Positions 24,654 through 32,836 of a stretch of 33,832 nt of DNA are shown here, in pieces. The DNA is taken from positions 1 to 33,832 of the forward strand of contig LNDR01000383.1 of assembly GCA_001464755.1 (NCBI GenBank), given 5' to 3'. The notes below the pieces were generated by a model that saw only the letters and a program-made list of their open reading frames with translations, was not told the DNA's origin and made no database searches. Position 1 is the stretch's first letter; the number at the start of each line of letters is the position of its first letter. Source of the stretch: Rhizobiales bacterium Ga0077524 (GTDB taxonomy: Bacteria; Pseudomonadota; Alphaproteobacteria; Rhizobiales; Hyphomicrobiaceae). A program made the position numbers and the translations under genes.

Positions 24654-25223
24654 ATGCTGCGGCATCGGATCGGATTGGCGTTGGCCGCCTGTGCAACCAT
24701 CGGCGCGGCGGCCACTAGCGCATCGGCCGAAGGGCAGCTCTGCCTCAACGAACTCGAGAAGCAGGTCGAGAGGGAGTACACGGACGTCGGCTCTCTGTTG
24801 CCGCATCAGGCGCACGATCTGCTCAAAGCCGGTGGTGATATTCTGCTGCTCGATGTGCGAGATGCGGGCGAGTTCCAGATCAGCCACCTGCCCGGCGCCG
24901 TGTGGGTCGATCCGGAAATCACCATCGACCAGTTCATGGATCGGTTCGGTCACCTGATCGCCGGCAAGCGGGTGCTGCTCTACTGCTCGGTGGGTGTGCG
25001 CAGCTCGCGCCTCGGCGAACGGATCAGGGCCGAGGCCGCCACTCGAGGCGCGACGGGCGTCTACAACATTCGCGGCGGCATCTTTGCCTGGCATAACTAC
25101 GGCAAGCGGCTCGACATGGCGAAGGGGCAGACCGAGTTGGTCCACCCCTACAGCACGCGCTGGTCGCGCTATCTCGATTTCCCCAACTACACGAGCTTCG
25201 GTGCCCGCCCACGTTGGTGGTGA
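24654..25223 (+). CDS. exported rhodanese-domain protein
   Basis: A 189-residue protein with a Sec signal peptide (cut near residue 25, ASA) and a single rhodanese domain. The ATG at 24654 has AAAGGTGA just upstream and was chosen over the frame opening at 24645. LLLDVRDAGEFQISHLPGA is the CH2A-type motif. The active-site loop is C101-S-V-G-V-R106 with the expected cysteine and arginine, so sulfurtransferase activity or sulfur-carrier binding is plausible. The C-terminus after about residue 155 adds an aromatic-rich extension (YSTRWSRYLDFPNYTSF). It lies downstream of the zinc-type operon but is spaced by 138 bp, so common transcription is uncertain. It is convergent with efp. Confidence 0.85.
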   Translation: MLRHRIGLALAACATIGAAATSASAEGQLCLNELEKQVEREYTDVGSLLPHQAHDLLKAGGDILLLDVRDAGEFQISHLPGAVWVDPEITIDQFMDRFGHLIAGKRVLLYCSVGVRSSRLGERIRAEAATRGATGVYNIRGGIFAWHNYGKRLDMAKGQTELVHPYSTRWSRYLDFPNYTSFGARPRWW

Positions 25224-25250
25224 GCGAGCCCGTTTCGGCCACAGACCGAC

Positions 25251-25817
25251 TCAGGCCTTGGCGCGCTCGACGTACTCGCCGTCCGTGGAGACGACAATGC
25301 GCGTGCCGCTCTCGATGTGCGGCGGCACCATCACGCGGACGCCGTTCTCGAGCTTGGCGGGCTTATAGGACGACGACGCCGTCTGCCCTTTCACCACGGG
25401 ATCGGCCTCGACGATGGTCAGCGTCACGCGGGGTGGCAGCTCGATGGCGACTGGTACACCCTCGAACAGCTGCACGTCGCAGCTCATATTTTCCTGCAGC
25501 CACGCCGCGCTGTCGCCGATCAGGTCCTTCGAGATCGAGATCTGTTCGAACGTATTGGGCTCCATGAAGTTGAATCCCATATCGTCCTCATAGAGGTAAT
25601 TGAACGTCTTCTGGTCGAGGAAGGCGCGCTCGACCGATTCCGTCGTACGATAACTCTTCACAATTTTCACGCCGTCAGAAATGCGGCGCATGTCGATATG
25701 CGTCGTCGGCGTGCCCTTGCCCGGACGGATGCTCTCGGCCTTCAGAACCGTGCACAAGGTGCCCTCGATGTCGAGCACGTTCCCCTTGCGCACCTCACTC
25801 GCGATGACCTTGACCAC
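25251..25817 (-). CDS. efp: elongation factor P
   Basis: A 188-residue translation factor that relieves ribosome stalling at polyproline stretches. The three beta-barrel domains are recognisable: a KOW-like N-domain (VKVIASEVRKGNVLDIEG), the central domain (DVQLFEGVPVAIELPPRVTLTIVEADP) and the C-terminal signature KPAKLENGVRVMVPPHIESGTRIVV. The modified lysine is K34 in the RPGKGTP loop, the residue beta-lysylated by EpmA/EpmB, whose genes lie about 2 kb away in this window. Translation starts at a GTG at 25817 with GGAG upstream. The TIR gene ends 165 bp upstream on the same strand, so the efp promoter should lie in that gap. Confidence 0.97.
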   Translation of the reverse strand: MVKVIASEVRKGNVLDIEGTLCTVLKAESIRPGKGTPTTHIDMRRISDGVKIVKSYRTTESVERAFLDQKTFNYLYEDDMGFNFMEPNTFEQISISKDLIGDSAAWLQENMSCDVQLFEGVPVAIELPPRVTLTIVEADPVVKGQTASSSYKPAKLENGVRVMVPPHIESGTRIVVSTDGEYVERAKA

Positions 25818-25982
25818 AGGCAGTACTCCGTTCTCTTGCAGGCCGCCGGCGCGATGCCAACAGCGGCCCCTCCGGTCTCGCGTGAGACGGGGGCGGATAA
25901 GCTCTCGGCGCGTTCTTAGCTGCTTTGCGACGCGCGGGGAAGGGGCGTGGCCGCGTCCGCAATTCAGCCGAGGCCTCGACCG

Positions 25983-26531
25983 TCAGATTGAAGTCGTCTC
26001 GAGACCGCAACCAGCGAGCGCGGCCAAAATCGCGGGCGTATCGTCCGCCGAGACGCAGTGTAATTGCCGGAAACCAAAGGGAATTGCACAAGCTTCAAGA
26101 TCGCCCAAGCGGCAGGTTACGAGTTTGCCAGCGCTTTTTCCCGCCTCAGCTTCGTCGATTACGAAGTCGGAGCAGGTCGAATATTGCGACCAGAGCACCA
26201 TGACAACGGTCGCCTTCGAGATCATCTCGCCCAGGCGCAGCCGGAAATGTTGTCCGCCCAGAAGATCCTGATCCCATTCGACGCGAATGCCATGAGCGCG
26301 GAGCGCCGCGACGACTTGGGCGGCTGGAGATGCATCCTCACGCGCGTATGCAACGAAGACGAAGGGTCCCCGATCAGGCGTCTCCGTCGTGGCAAGTCGC
26401 ATCGAGCGAGTCGGGGCGGCGGATGAAGAGGTGGGAAGCGTCAACCGCTTCGGCTTTGCCGCCTCAAGCATGCTGTCGCGGCTGAGCTTGGCCGCGGCTT
26501 CGAGCGCTTCTGGTGATTTTCTGATGGCCAT
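25983..26531 (-). CDS. TIR-domain protein
   Basis: A 182-residue protein. Residues 1-55 form a charged helix-prone N-terminus and a Ser/Thr/Pro-rich linker. A TIR domain follows at about 57-165: strand A and loop FVFVAYAREDASPAAQ, LRAHGIRVEWDQDLLGGQHF, then MISKATVVMVLWSQYS. The SDFVIDEAEAG helix carries the probable NADase glutamate (E127). No signal peptide or membrane helix is present. Bacterial TIR proteins often cleave NAD as effectors of antiphage systems, but activity here is inferred. The ATG at 26531 was chosen over an upstream TTG at 26576. It lies 61 bp after the ribbon-helix-helix gene on the same strand and appears to be the last gene of a parA-led operon. Confidence 0.83.
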   Translation of the reverse strand: MAIRKSPEALEAAAKLSRDSMLEAAKPKRLTLPTSSSAAPTRSMRLATTETPDRGPFVFVAYAREDASPAAQVVAALRAHGIRVEWDQDLLGGQHFRLRLGEMISKATVVMVLWSQYSTCSDFVIDEAEAGKSAGKLVTCRLGDLEACAIPFGFRQLHCVSADDTPAILAALAGCGLETTSI

Positions 26532-26592
26532 GGGCGGGCGATCCCCCGTCTTTGAACACAACAACGAGTGAGCCAACCGAATGAACGGCAGC

Positions 26593-26895
26593 TCAAGCTA
26601 TCGGCTTGAGGCGATTGGACTCGAAAAGCAGATTGATGGCTTCGAGCCCAATCGTCTGAACGCTCTTGCGTTGGTCGTGGGCCAATCGAGCCAACTGCTC
26701 CTTGGCTTCGGGTGTCAGGTAGATCACCACGCCTTTGCGGTCTTTGCGGCTCTTGGTCGACGGGGGCTGCGCTGCCACAGGGGTGGCGATGGCGCGGACA
26801 CTCGAAGCCTTCTGCATCGCCATGCGGCTCCGCTCGGCGTGGTCGGCGAGACGGACCTCGATGCTGTCTTTTGCCTTACGTTTGGGTTTGCTCAT
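26593..26895 (-). CDS. ribbon-helix-helix protein, ParA partner
   Basis: A 100-residue basic protein. Residues 1-53 are Lys/Arg/Ala-rich and probably flexible. Residues 54-92 look like a ribbon-helix-helix domain: a beta strand (KGVVIYL, 54-60), helix one (TPEAKEQLARLAHDQ) and helix two (SVQTIGLEAINLLFE). Its ATG overlaps the parA stop codon by four bases, the usual arrangement of ParA with a small RHH centromere-binding protein (ParG- or omega-like). Such proteins bind short tandem repeats upstream of parA, and three GCTAGC repeats are found exactly there. It probably binds that site, represses the operon and stimulates the ATPase. Confidence 0.8.
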   Translation of the reverse strand: MSKPKRKAKDSIEVRLADHAERSRMAMQKASSVRAIATPVAAQPPSTKSRKDRKGVVIYLTPEAKEQLARLAHDQRKSVQTIGLEAINLLFESNRLKPIA

Positions 26896-27560
26896 GCATT
26901 CTCCCGCTTGCGCGTCCTTTCGATGCGGCGGCTGTGCCTAACCAGATCATCCAGAAGCGTGATGACGTTTTCGGCGGCCTTGGAGTTGCGGCTCTGCTCG
27001 ACGATGCCTTTGCCCTTGCCGAGCGAACTCGCCAGCGCGGCGCTGTCTGCAAGTCCCGGCGAAAGCAGCGGGGTGCCGTAGTCGCGCGCCAACCGTTCGA
27101 TGCCGGTGAGCATCGCCTTGTCACCGTTCGGAGCATTCAGGACGAGAATTGTCCGGTCGAGCTTGTCGGCATCCATCAACGCCTGCAACGTGTCGCGTAA
27201 GGCATCCACGTCGAGGGTCGAGGTTCGTGTCGGGACGATGATCATGTCGGCGACGCCGCCGGCCCGCAGAGTCGTATTGTTCGTGGCTGGCGGTGTGTCG
27301 ATCAGCACGAGATCGTTGTCGGCGCTGCGGGCAGCCTCGATCATCCGATCGATGTCGTGGAGCAGGGCCGGCACGATGGCTGGCGCCGCCTTCTTTACCT
27401 TGAGACGTCGGAGCGCACCCCATTTCTCGGCCGAGCGTTGCGTATCGAGATCGATGATCGACACGGCCTTGCCGCGATCGATTGCAGCCATTGCCAGGTG
27501 CAGGACCAGCGTCGTCTTCCCGCTGCCGCCCTTCTGACTGAGCACCGTCCAAACACGCAT
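26892..27560 (-). CDS. ParA-family ATPase (type Ib-like)
   Basis: A 222-residue deviant Walker ATPase. The P-loop is KGGSGKTT (10-17) with the signature lysine K10. Switch I is IIDLDTQRSAEKWG, with D39, and the Walker B-like strand is LVLIDTPPA, with D88. There is no N-terminal helix-turn-helix, as in short plasmid-type (Ib) ParA proteins. The ATG at 27560 starts at MRVWTVLSQKGG with GGAAG upstream; the open frame to 27629 would run through the repeat array and was rejected. It heads an operon with the RHH and TIR genes. Possible roles are partition of a lost or integrated plasmid, or positioning of another cargo. Nothing else plasmid-like (rep, integrase) is in the window. Confidence 0.9.
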   Translation of the reverse strand: MRVWTVLSQKGGSGKTTLVLHLAMAAIDRGKAVSIIDLDTQRSAEKWGALRRLKVKKAAPAIVPALLHDIDRMIEAARSADNDLVLIDTPPATNNTTLRAGGVADMIIVPTRTSTLDVDALRDTLQALMDADKLDRTILVLNAPNGDKAMLTGIERLARDYGTPLLSPGLADSAALASSLGKGKGIVEQSRNSKAAENVITLLDDLVRHSRRIERTRKRENA

Positions 27561-27600
27561 GACATCTTCCGACTGGGACAACGAGGATTGGTTCAGATTC

Positions 27601-27630
27601 GCTAGCAGTGCTAGCAAAAGTGCTAGCACT
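27601..27630. repeat. GCTAGC repeat array upstream of parA
   Basis: Three copies of the palindrome GCTAGC, at 27601-27606, 27610-27615 and 27622-27627. They grow in symmetry from a 6-bp core to the 12-bp perfect palindrome AGTGCTAGCACT at 27619-27630. The array lies 41 bp before the parA start codon. CTAG is generally rare in bacterial DNA, so three in 27 bp is striking. It is a likely operator or centromere-like (parS) site for the RHH protein. Confidence 0.75.
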
Positions 27631-27784
27631 GCTTACACTGCGATTAAGGGGAGTTTTACGGACTATCCGAGCGGCTGACAAGGGTTCTGATTCGCATTAA
27701 CCGACCTGCCTACCGCTGGCACTGGCAGAAACACGCACGATCGACTAACAACAGGTAAACAGGTTCGACGGCGATCCATCTGAA

Positions 27785-28858
27785 ATGATCAAGAACATCA
27801 ACCCCTTCTGGAACCCCGCCCGCCATGCCGACAGGCGGCCGGTGCTGTTGGCGCGCGGCCGTATCAAGGCGGCGATCCGGCGGTGGTTCGAGGACCAGGG
27901 CTTCGTCGAGGTGGAGACAGCTTGTCTACAGGTGTCGCCCGGCAACGAGGCGCATCTCCACGCGTTTGCGACGGAATGGCGAAGTGAGGCGGGGGCACGC
28001 CATCCCCTCTATCTGCACACCAGCCCCGAGTTCGCCTGCAAGAAGCTGCTGGCGGCCGGCGAAACCCGGATCTTCACCTTCGCGCCCGTGTTCCGGAACG
28101 GCGAGCGCAGCGCCTTGCATGCGCCCGAGTTCACGATGCTCGAGTGGTATCGCGCCGGCGCGCCCTACACGACGCTGATGGAGGACTGCGCCGCGTTGCT
28201 CCGTATCGCCGCCGACGTCACGGGGCGCGACCCATGGACGTTCCGCGGTCGCTCGGCGCGGCCCACGCTCGTTCCACATCGGGTCGGCGTGGACGAGCTG
28301 TTTCGCCGGCACGCAGGTATCCGCTTACTCGAGCACACGCTGCCCCGAGGTCTGCCCGATCGGGATGCGCTCGCCCGGGAGGCCAGCCGGATCGGCGTTC
28401 GGGTGGCTATCGATGACACCTGGTCGGATCTCTTCTCGCGCATCCTCGTCGAGCGGATCGAGCCTGCGCTCGGCGCCGAGCCGGATGCCGCGCCGGTCGT
28501 GGTCGATGCCTATCCGACGCACGAGGCGGCCCTGGCACGGCCGTCGCCGGCCGATCCCCGCGTCGCCGAGCGGTTCGAGCTTTATGCCTGCGGCGTCGAG
28601 CTTGCCAATGCCTTCGGCGAGTTGGTGGACCCGGTCGAGCAGCGCCGCCGCCTCGAGACGGAGATGGACGAGAAAGAGCGCATCTACGGCGAGCGCTACC
28701 CGATCGACGAGGATTTCCTGGCGGCGCTCGCGCTGATGCCGCCCGCCTCCGGTTGTGCCCTCGGCTTCGATCGACTGGTGATGCTGGCGACGGGGGCCAC
28801 GCATATCGATCAGGTGCTCTGGACGCCGGCGCCTGATTTGGGCACAAGGGGCCTGTGA
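27785..28858 (+). CDS. epmA: EF-P--(R)-beta-lysine ligase EpmA
   Basis: A 357-residue class II lysyl-tRNA-synthetase-like enzyme without the anticodon-binding domain. It attaches (R)-beta-lysine to Lys34 of EF-P. Motifs are FVEVETACLQVSPGNEAHLHAF near the N-terminus, LHTSPEFACKKLLA, motif 2 (FAPVFRNGERSALHAPEFTM, then LEWYRAG), ELANAFGEL and motif 3 (GCALGFDRLVML). The length is close to the usual 325-350 residues. The ATG at 27785 has no strong ribosome site. The stop overlaps the start of epmB by four bases. It is divergent from the parA operon, which separates it from efp. Confidence 0.94.
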   Translation: MIKNINPFWNPARHADRRPVLLARGRIKAAIRRWFEDQGFVEVETACLQVSPGNEAHLHAFATEWRSEAGARHPLYLHTSPEFACKKLLAAGETRIFTFAPVFRNGERSALHAPEFTMLEWYRAGAPYTTLMEDCAALLRIAADVTGRDPWTFRGRSARPTLVPHRVGVDELFRRHAGIRLLEHTLPRGLPDRDALAREASRIGVRVAIDDTWSDLFSRILVERIEPALGAEPDAAPVVVDAYPTHEAALARPSPADPRVAERFELYACGVELANAFGELVDPVEQRRRLETEMDEKERIYGERYPIDEDFLAALALMPPASGCALGFDRLVMLATGATHIDQVLWTPAPDLGTRGL

Positions 28859-29892
28859 AAAGCGCCCCGAAACACTTGAGAACACTCGGCGATCTCGCCG
28901 ACGCGGGCCTTGTCGCGCAGCCTGCCGTCGAAGCCCTGGAGGCTGTTGCGCGTCGCTACGCCATCGCGATTACGCCCGAGATGGCCGCGTTGATCGACCC
29001 CAGTGATCCCGACGACCCGATCACGCGCCAGTTCGTTCCGTCCGTGCAAGAGCTCGACGAGACACCCGGCGAGCACGCAGACCCGATCGGCGATCATGCG
29101 CACGAGAAGCTGCCGGGACTCGTGCATCGCTACCCGGACCGCGTGCTGCTCAAGGTCACCCATGCCTGCCCGGTCTACTGCCGCTTCTGTTTTCGCCGCG
29201 AGATGGTGGGGCCGGGCGGGCCGCCTCCCATGGTCGGCGAGGCGCTCGCACGGGTGATCGACTACATCCGGGCGCGACCCGAGATCTTCGAGGTGATCCT
29301 GACCGGCGGCGATCCCCTCGTTCTGGCGCCGCGCCGGATCGCCGAGATCACGGGTGCGCTGGCCGAGATCGCACATGTGAAGGTGTTGCGCTGGCACAGC
29401 CGGGTGCCGGTGGTTGATCCCGGGCGGGTCACCGAAGACATGACGAAAGCGCTGACAGCCACCGGGCAGACCGTCTACGTCGGCATTCACGCCAACTATC
29501 CCCGCGAGCTGACATCGGCCGCGCGGACGGCCATCACGCGCCTGCGGCAAGCCGGGATTGTGCTCCTCAGCCAGACCGTGCTGCTCAAGGGCATAAACGA
29601 CGACGCGGCGATACTGGAGACGCTGTTCCGGGAGTTCGTCGCGCTGGGCATCCGGCCCTACTACCTGCATCATGCCGATCTCGCCCCCGGCACGGCGCAT
29701 TTTCGGACAACGCTCACGGAAGGTCAGGCTCTGATGCGGGCCTTGCGCGGACGGGTGAGCGGATTGGCACAGCCGACCTATGTGCTCGATATTCCCGGCG
29801 GCCACGGCAAAGTGCCGGTCGGGCCCGCCTATGCCGACCCGGCAGCCGGCACGGTGGCCGATCCGTCAGGCCACATGCACGACTATTCCTGA
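28855..29892 (+). CDS. epmB: EF-P lysine 2,3-aminomutase EpmB
   Basis: A 345-residue radical SAM enzyme that converts L-lysine to (R)-beta-lysine for EpmA. The iron-sulfur motif CPVYCRFC has cysteines at 105, 109 and 112. The segment VILTGGDPLVLAP is the SAM-binding GGD-type motif. The PLP-binding lysine is K319 in DIPGGHGKVP. It starts at a GTG overlapping the epmA stop, so the two are translationally coupled. The shortened C-terminus compared with true clostridial lysine aminomutases fits the EpmB group. No epmC (EF-P hydroxylase) is visible. Confidence 0.93.
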   Translation: MKSAPKHLRTLGDLADAGLVAQPAVEALEAVARRYAIAITPEMAALIDPSDPDDPITRQFVPSVQELDETPGEHADPIGDHAHEKLPGLVHRYPDRVLLKVTHACPVYCRFCFRREMVGPGGPPPMVGEALARVIDYIRARPEIFEVILTGGDPLVLAPRRIAEITGALAEIAHVKVLRWHSRVPVVDPGRVTEDMTKALTATGQTVYVGIHANYPRELTSAARTAITRLRQAGIVLLSQTVLLKGINDDAAILETLFREFVALGIRPYYLHHADLAPGTAHFRTTLTEGQALMRALRGRVSGLAQPTYVLDIPGGHGKVPVGPAYADPAAGTVADPSGHMHDYS

Positions 29893-29944
29893 GGCGACGC
29901 ACCCGCTAGTCTCGGCGGCCTGACCAACCGATTGGGAGCCGACC

Positions 29945-31027
29945 ATGCGTGCCGCCATTTTCCGCAAAGGCGAGATCGTCGTCGATACCATGGCCGAGCC
30001 GAAGCCGGGCGCCGGTCAGGTCCTGGTGAAGCCGCTCGCGTGCGGCATCTGCGGTACGGATCTGCATGCTCGGCTACACGCGCCGAAGATGGTGGAGATG
30101 TCCCAGTTCGTGCCATGGAGGAAAGCCATGGACCTGTCACGCGACGTCGTATTCGGCCACGAGTACTGCGCCGAGATCCTGGAGTTCGGTCCGGGCTGCA
30201 AGGGCACGCTCGGCAAGGGGAGCCGGGTGGTTTCGGTGCCACGTCTGATCGTCGACGGCCGGATCGAGGGGATCGGCTACTCCAACGACAACATCGGTGC
30301 CTATGCCGAGCGGATGCTTTTGTCTGAGCAACTTCTATTGCCGGTGCCGGATCACGTGTCGAACGAACTCGCTTCGCTCACGGAACCGCTTTCCATCGGT
30401 ATACATGCCGTCAACAAGGCCCGGCTCAGTGGCGACGAGGTGCCACTCGTGATCGGGTGCGGGCCGATCGGTCTCGCGGTGATCGCAGCACTGAAGGGCA
30501 GGGGGCTCGGCCCGATCATCGCGTCGGACTACTCGCCCAAGCGCCGCGAGCTTGCAATCCGGCTAGGCGCCGACGTTGTCGTCGATCCTGCAGCGACGTC
30601 GCCCTTCAAGACCTGGGAGCAGCACGCGACGCTGAGCCCTGACGAGATCGCGCGCCTGCCGACCTCGATCGTTCCGTCGGCGCCGCTGAAGCCGTCGGTG
30701 ATCTTCGAGTGCGTGGGCGTCCCGGGCCTGATCCAGAGCATCTTCGAGCAGGCGCCTCAAAACGCGCGGGTCGTGATCGTCGGCGTGTGCATGGAGACCG
30801 ACCAGCAGAAGCCGATGTTCGCCATCTTCAAGGAGCTGAGCGTGCAATACGTGGTCGGCTGCACGCCGGACGAGTTTGCACAATCGCTGGAGCTGATCGC
30901 CAGCGGCAAAGTTGACGCTGGCGCCATGATCACTGGGACCGTCGGCCTGGACGAGGTAGCTGGTGCGTTCTCCGACTTGGCGAGCCCCAACCGCCACACC
31001 AAGATTGTCGTGCAGCCCTGGCGCTAG
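29945..31027 (+). CDS. zinc-type medium-chain dehydrogenase
   Basis: A 360-residue MDR-family alcohol dehydrogenase. Catalytic zinc ligands are likely C36 (ACGICGTDLH), H72 and E73 (GHEY), with LTEPLS in the second domain. The NAD(P)-binding motif is VIGCGPIGLAVIAALKGRG. The lobe that normally carries four cysteines for the structural zinc has none: the segment CKGTLGKGSRVVSVPRLIVDGRIEGIGYS replaces it, in parts of about 15 residues each. Structural-zinc-free MDR enzymes exist, so it may still be active. Substrate is not predictable. GGGAG lies six bases before the ATG. It follows epmB by 52 bp but is probably functionally unrelated, and is convergent with era. Confidence 0.88.
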   Translation: MRAAIFRKGEIVVDTMAEPKPGAGQVLVKPLACGICGTDLHARLHAPKMVEMSQFVPWRKAMDLSRDVVFGHEYCAEILEFGPGCKGTLGKGSRVVSVPRLIVDGRIEGIGYSNDNIGAYAERMLLSEQLLLPVPDHVSNELASLTEPLSIGIHAVNKARLSGDEVPLVIGCGPIGLAVIAALKGRGLGPIIASDYSPKRRELAIRLGADVVVDPAATSPFKTWEQHATLSPDEIARLPTSIVPSAPLKPSVIFECVGVPGLIQSIFEQAPQNARVVIVGVCMETDQQKPMFAIFKELSVQYVVGCTPDEFAQSLELIASGKVDAGAMITGTVGLDEVAGAFSDLASPNRHTKIVVQPWR

Positions 31028-31054
31028 GGCGGAGCCGTTGTCGGCAGCGCAGCG

Positions 31055-32011
31055 CTACTCTCTCGGAAACTCCAGGCCCATCTCGCGGTAGTGCTCGGGA
31101 TTGTTCTCCCAGCCTTCGGCAACCTTGACGTGGATGAACAGGTGCACGGGGCGCCCGAAGAGCTTGGCCAGTTCCTTGCGCGAGGTCATCGAGATCTGCT
31201 TGACCGCGCGACCGCCTTCACCGAGCACGATGCGCCTCTGACTGTCGCGCTCGACGAACACGATCTGCTCGATGCGCACGGAGCCGTCGGTCTTCTCCTC
31301 CCAGGCGGTCGTCTCGACGGTGGTCTGGTAGGGCAACTCCTCGTGCAGGTACTCGTAGATCTTCTCGCGGGTGATCTCGGCAGCGGTCGAGCGCTCCGTC
31401 GCGTCCGTGATCTCGTCCTCGGGGTAGTGCCAGGGGCCGGCGGGCAGGCTCGCGGCGAGCCAGGTCTTGAGGTCGTCGACGCCGCTTCCCTTCAGCGCGG
31501 AGATCATGAAGGTCCGCTCGAAGGCGAGCTTCTCGTTGACCGCTGCGGCGAGCCCGAGCAGCGCATCCTTCTTGATCTTGTCGACCTTGTTCAGAATCAG
31601 GATGCGGGTCGTGGCGAGCGGCTTCAGCACGGAGATCAGGCGGTCGAGGCTGTCGTCGATGCCCTTGACCGCATCGATGAGGAGTGCGGCGACATCGGCG
31701 TCAGCCGCGGCACCGGTGGCCGCACCGACCATTGCGCGGTCGAGGCGGCGGCGCGGGGCAAAGATCCCGGGGGTATCGATGAACACGATCTGGCTCTTGC
31801 CGACCATGGCGATGCCGCGCACCGGCACGCGCGTCGTCTGCACCTTGCGGCTGACGATCGAGACCTTTGTGCCGACCAAGGCGTTGAGCAACGTCGATTT
31901 TCCGGCGTTGGGCGCGCCAACCAGGGCGACGAACCCGCAGCGCCGCCCCTCCTCGTCGGGCGCGGAGGCCTCGGCGGGAGCGTCGGGAGGCAGGTCGGGG
32001 TGGTCACTCAT
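31055..32011 (-). CDS. era: GTPase Era
   Basis: A 318-residue GTPase for 16S rRNA maturation and 30S assembly. An acidic, Pro/Ala-rich extension of about 25 residues precedes the G domain. G1 is GAPNAGKST, the G2 region is TTRVPVRGI, G3 is DTPG, G4 is NKVD and G5 is SALKG. The C-terminal KH domain includes RIVLGEGGRAVKQI and the ending LGLEFPRE. Its ATG lies inside the end of rnc, an 8-bp overlap, showing translational coupling. The order lepB-rnc-era is common in alphaproteobacteria. Confidence 0.97.
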   Translation of the reverse strand: MSDHPDLPPDAPAEASAPDEEGRRCGFVALVGAPNAGKSTLLNALVGTKVSIVSRKVQTTRVPVRGIAMVGKSQIVFIDTPGIFAPRRRLDRAMVGAATGAAADADVAALLIDAVKGIDDSLDRLISVLKPLATTRILILNKVDKIKKDALLGLAAAVNEKLAFERTFMISALKGSGVDDLKTWLAASLPAGPWHYPEDEITDATERSTAAEITREKIYEYLHEELPYQTTVETTAWEEKTDGSVRIEQIVFVERDSQRRIVLGEGGRAVKQISMTSRKELAKLFGRPVHLFIHVKVAEGWENNPEHYREMGLEFPRE

Positions 32012-32711
32012 CGGTCGGAATTCCTCGGATCACGCCCTCTCGGGCGAGCATGGCTGAGGCGGCGGCCTGCTCGGCGGCGCGCTTGTTGGCACCGCTGCCG
32101 CGCGCCGGCTTCTTGCCGTCGATCGAGACCTCGGTCGTGAAGACGGGCGCATGGTCGGGACCCTTGCGCTCGATCTCGACATAGCGCGGCAGGGGCAGCC
32201 CCTGTCCCTGTGCCCACTCCTGCAGCATTGACTTGGCGTCTGCAACCGTCTCCGGCAATCCGTCGAGCAGGGGTGACCATAGCAGGCGTATCACGTCCCG
32301 CACCACGGCGAAGCCTGCCTCGAGGAAGATTGCGGCCAAGAGCGCCTCGATCGCGTCGGCCAGGATCGTATCCTTGTCGCGGCCGCCGCTGTCGTCTTCC
32401 GCAGAGGAGAGCACCATCAAGGGCCCGAGGTTGATCGACCGCCCGACCCGGGCGCACGTCTCCTTTCGGACGAGACGGTTGAAGCGACGGGCGAGGGCGC
32501 CTTCGCTGGCTTTGGGATCGCGCTCGATAAGAAGCTCGGCGATGGCAAGTCCGAGCACACGGTCGCCCAGGAACTCCAGACGCTCGTTGTCTTCGCCTTT
32601 TGACTGGTCGCTACGTGTCGAGGCATGGGTCAGCGCCCGCTCCAGCACGGCGCGGCTCTTGAAGCGGTAGCCGAGTGTCGTCTCGAGCCCTTTGATGTTG
32701 CGCCGCGCCAC
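32004..32711 (-). CDS. rnc: ribonuclease III
   Basis: A 235-residue double-strand-specific RNase that processes rRNA precursors and other RNAs. Starting at the GTG at 32711, which has AGGAGG six bases upstream, gives (M)ARRNIKGLETTLGYRF; the open frame to 32885 overlaps lepB and is not family-like. The signature is NERLEFLGDRVLGLAIAELL, and the second acidic site is DAIEALLAAIFLEAG. A C-terminal dsRNA-binding domain follows (AKSMLQEWAQGQGLPLPRY to ANKRAAEQAAASAML). It lies between lepB (125 bp upstream) and era (8-bp overlap). Confidence 0.97.
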   Translation of the reverse strand: MARRNIKGLETTLGYRFKSRAVLERALTHASTRSDQSKGEDNERLEFLGDRVLGLAIAELLIERDPKASEGALARRFNRLVRKETCARVGRSINLGPLMVLSSAEDDSGGRDKDTILADAIEALLAAIFLEAGFAVVRDVIRLLWSPLLDGLPETVADAKSMLQEWAQGQGLPLPRYVEIERKGPDHAPVFTTEVSIDGKKPARGSGANKRAAEQAAASAMLAREGVIRGIPTDE

Positions 32712-32836
32712 GATCGGCCTCCTGCCTGCTTGGAGCGCGTGGCGCCTCCAACTGCTGTCTCCATCCGAGCCCGCATTCGACCCGTAAGGGACCGATACTA
32801 GCACAGTGCGGGTGCGGAGGAACGCACGCGGCTGCG

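Noticed and set aside
25983-27784. The ParA-RHH-TIR region as a complete integrative element or plasmid
   Set aside because: No integrase, replication gene, relaxase, tRNA target or flanking direct repeat was found.
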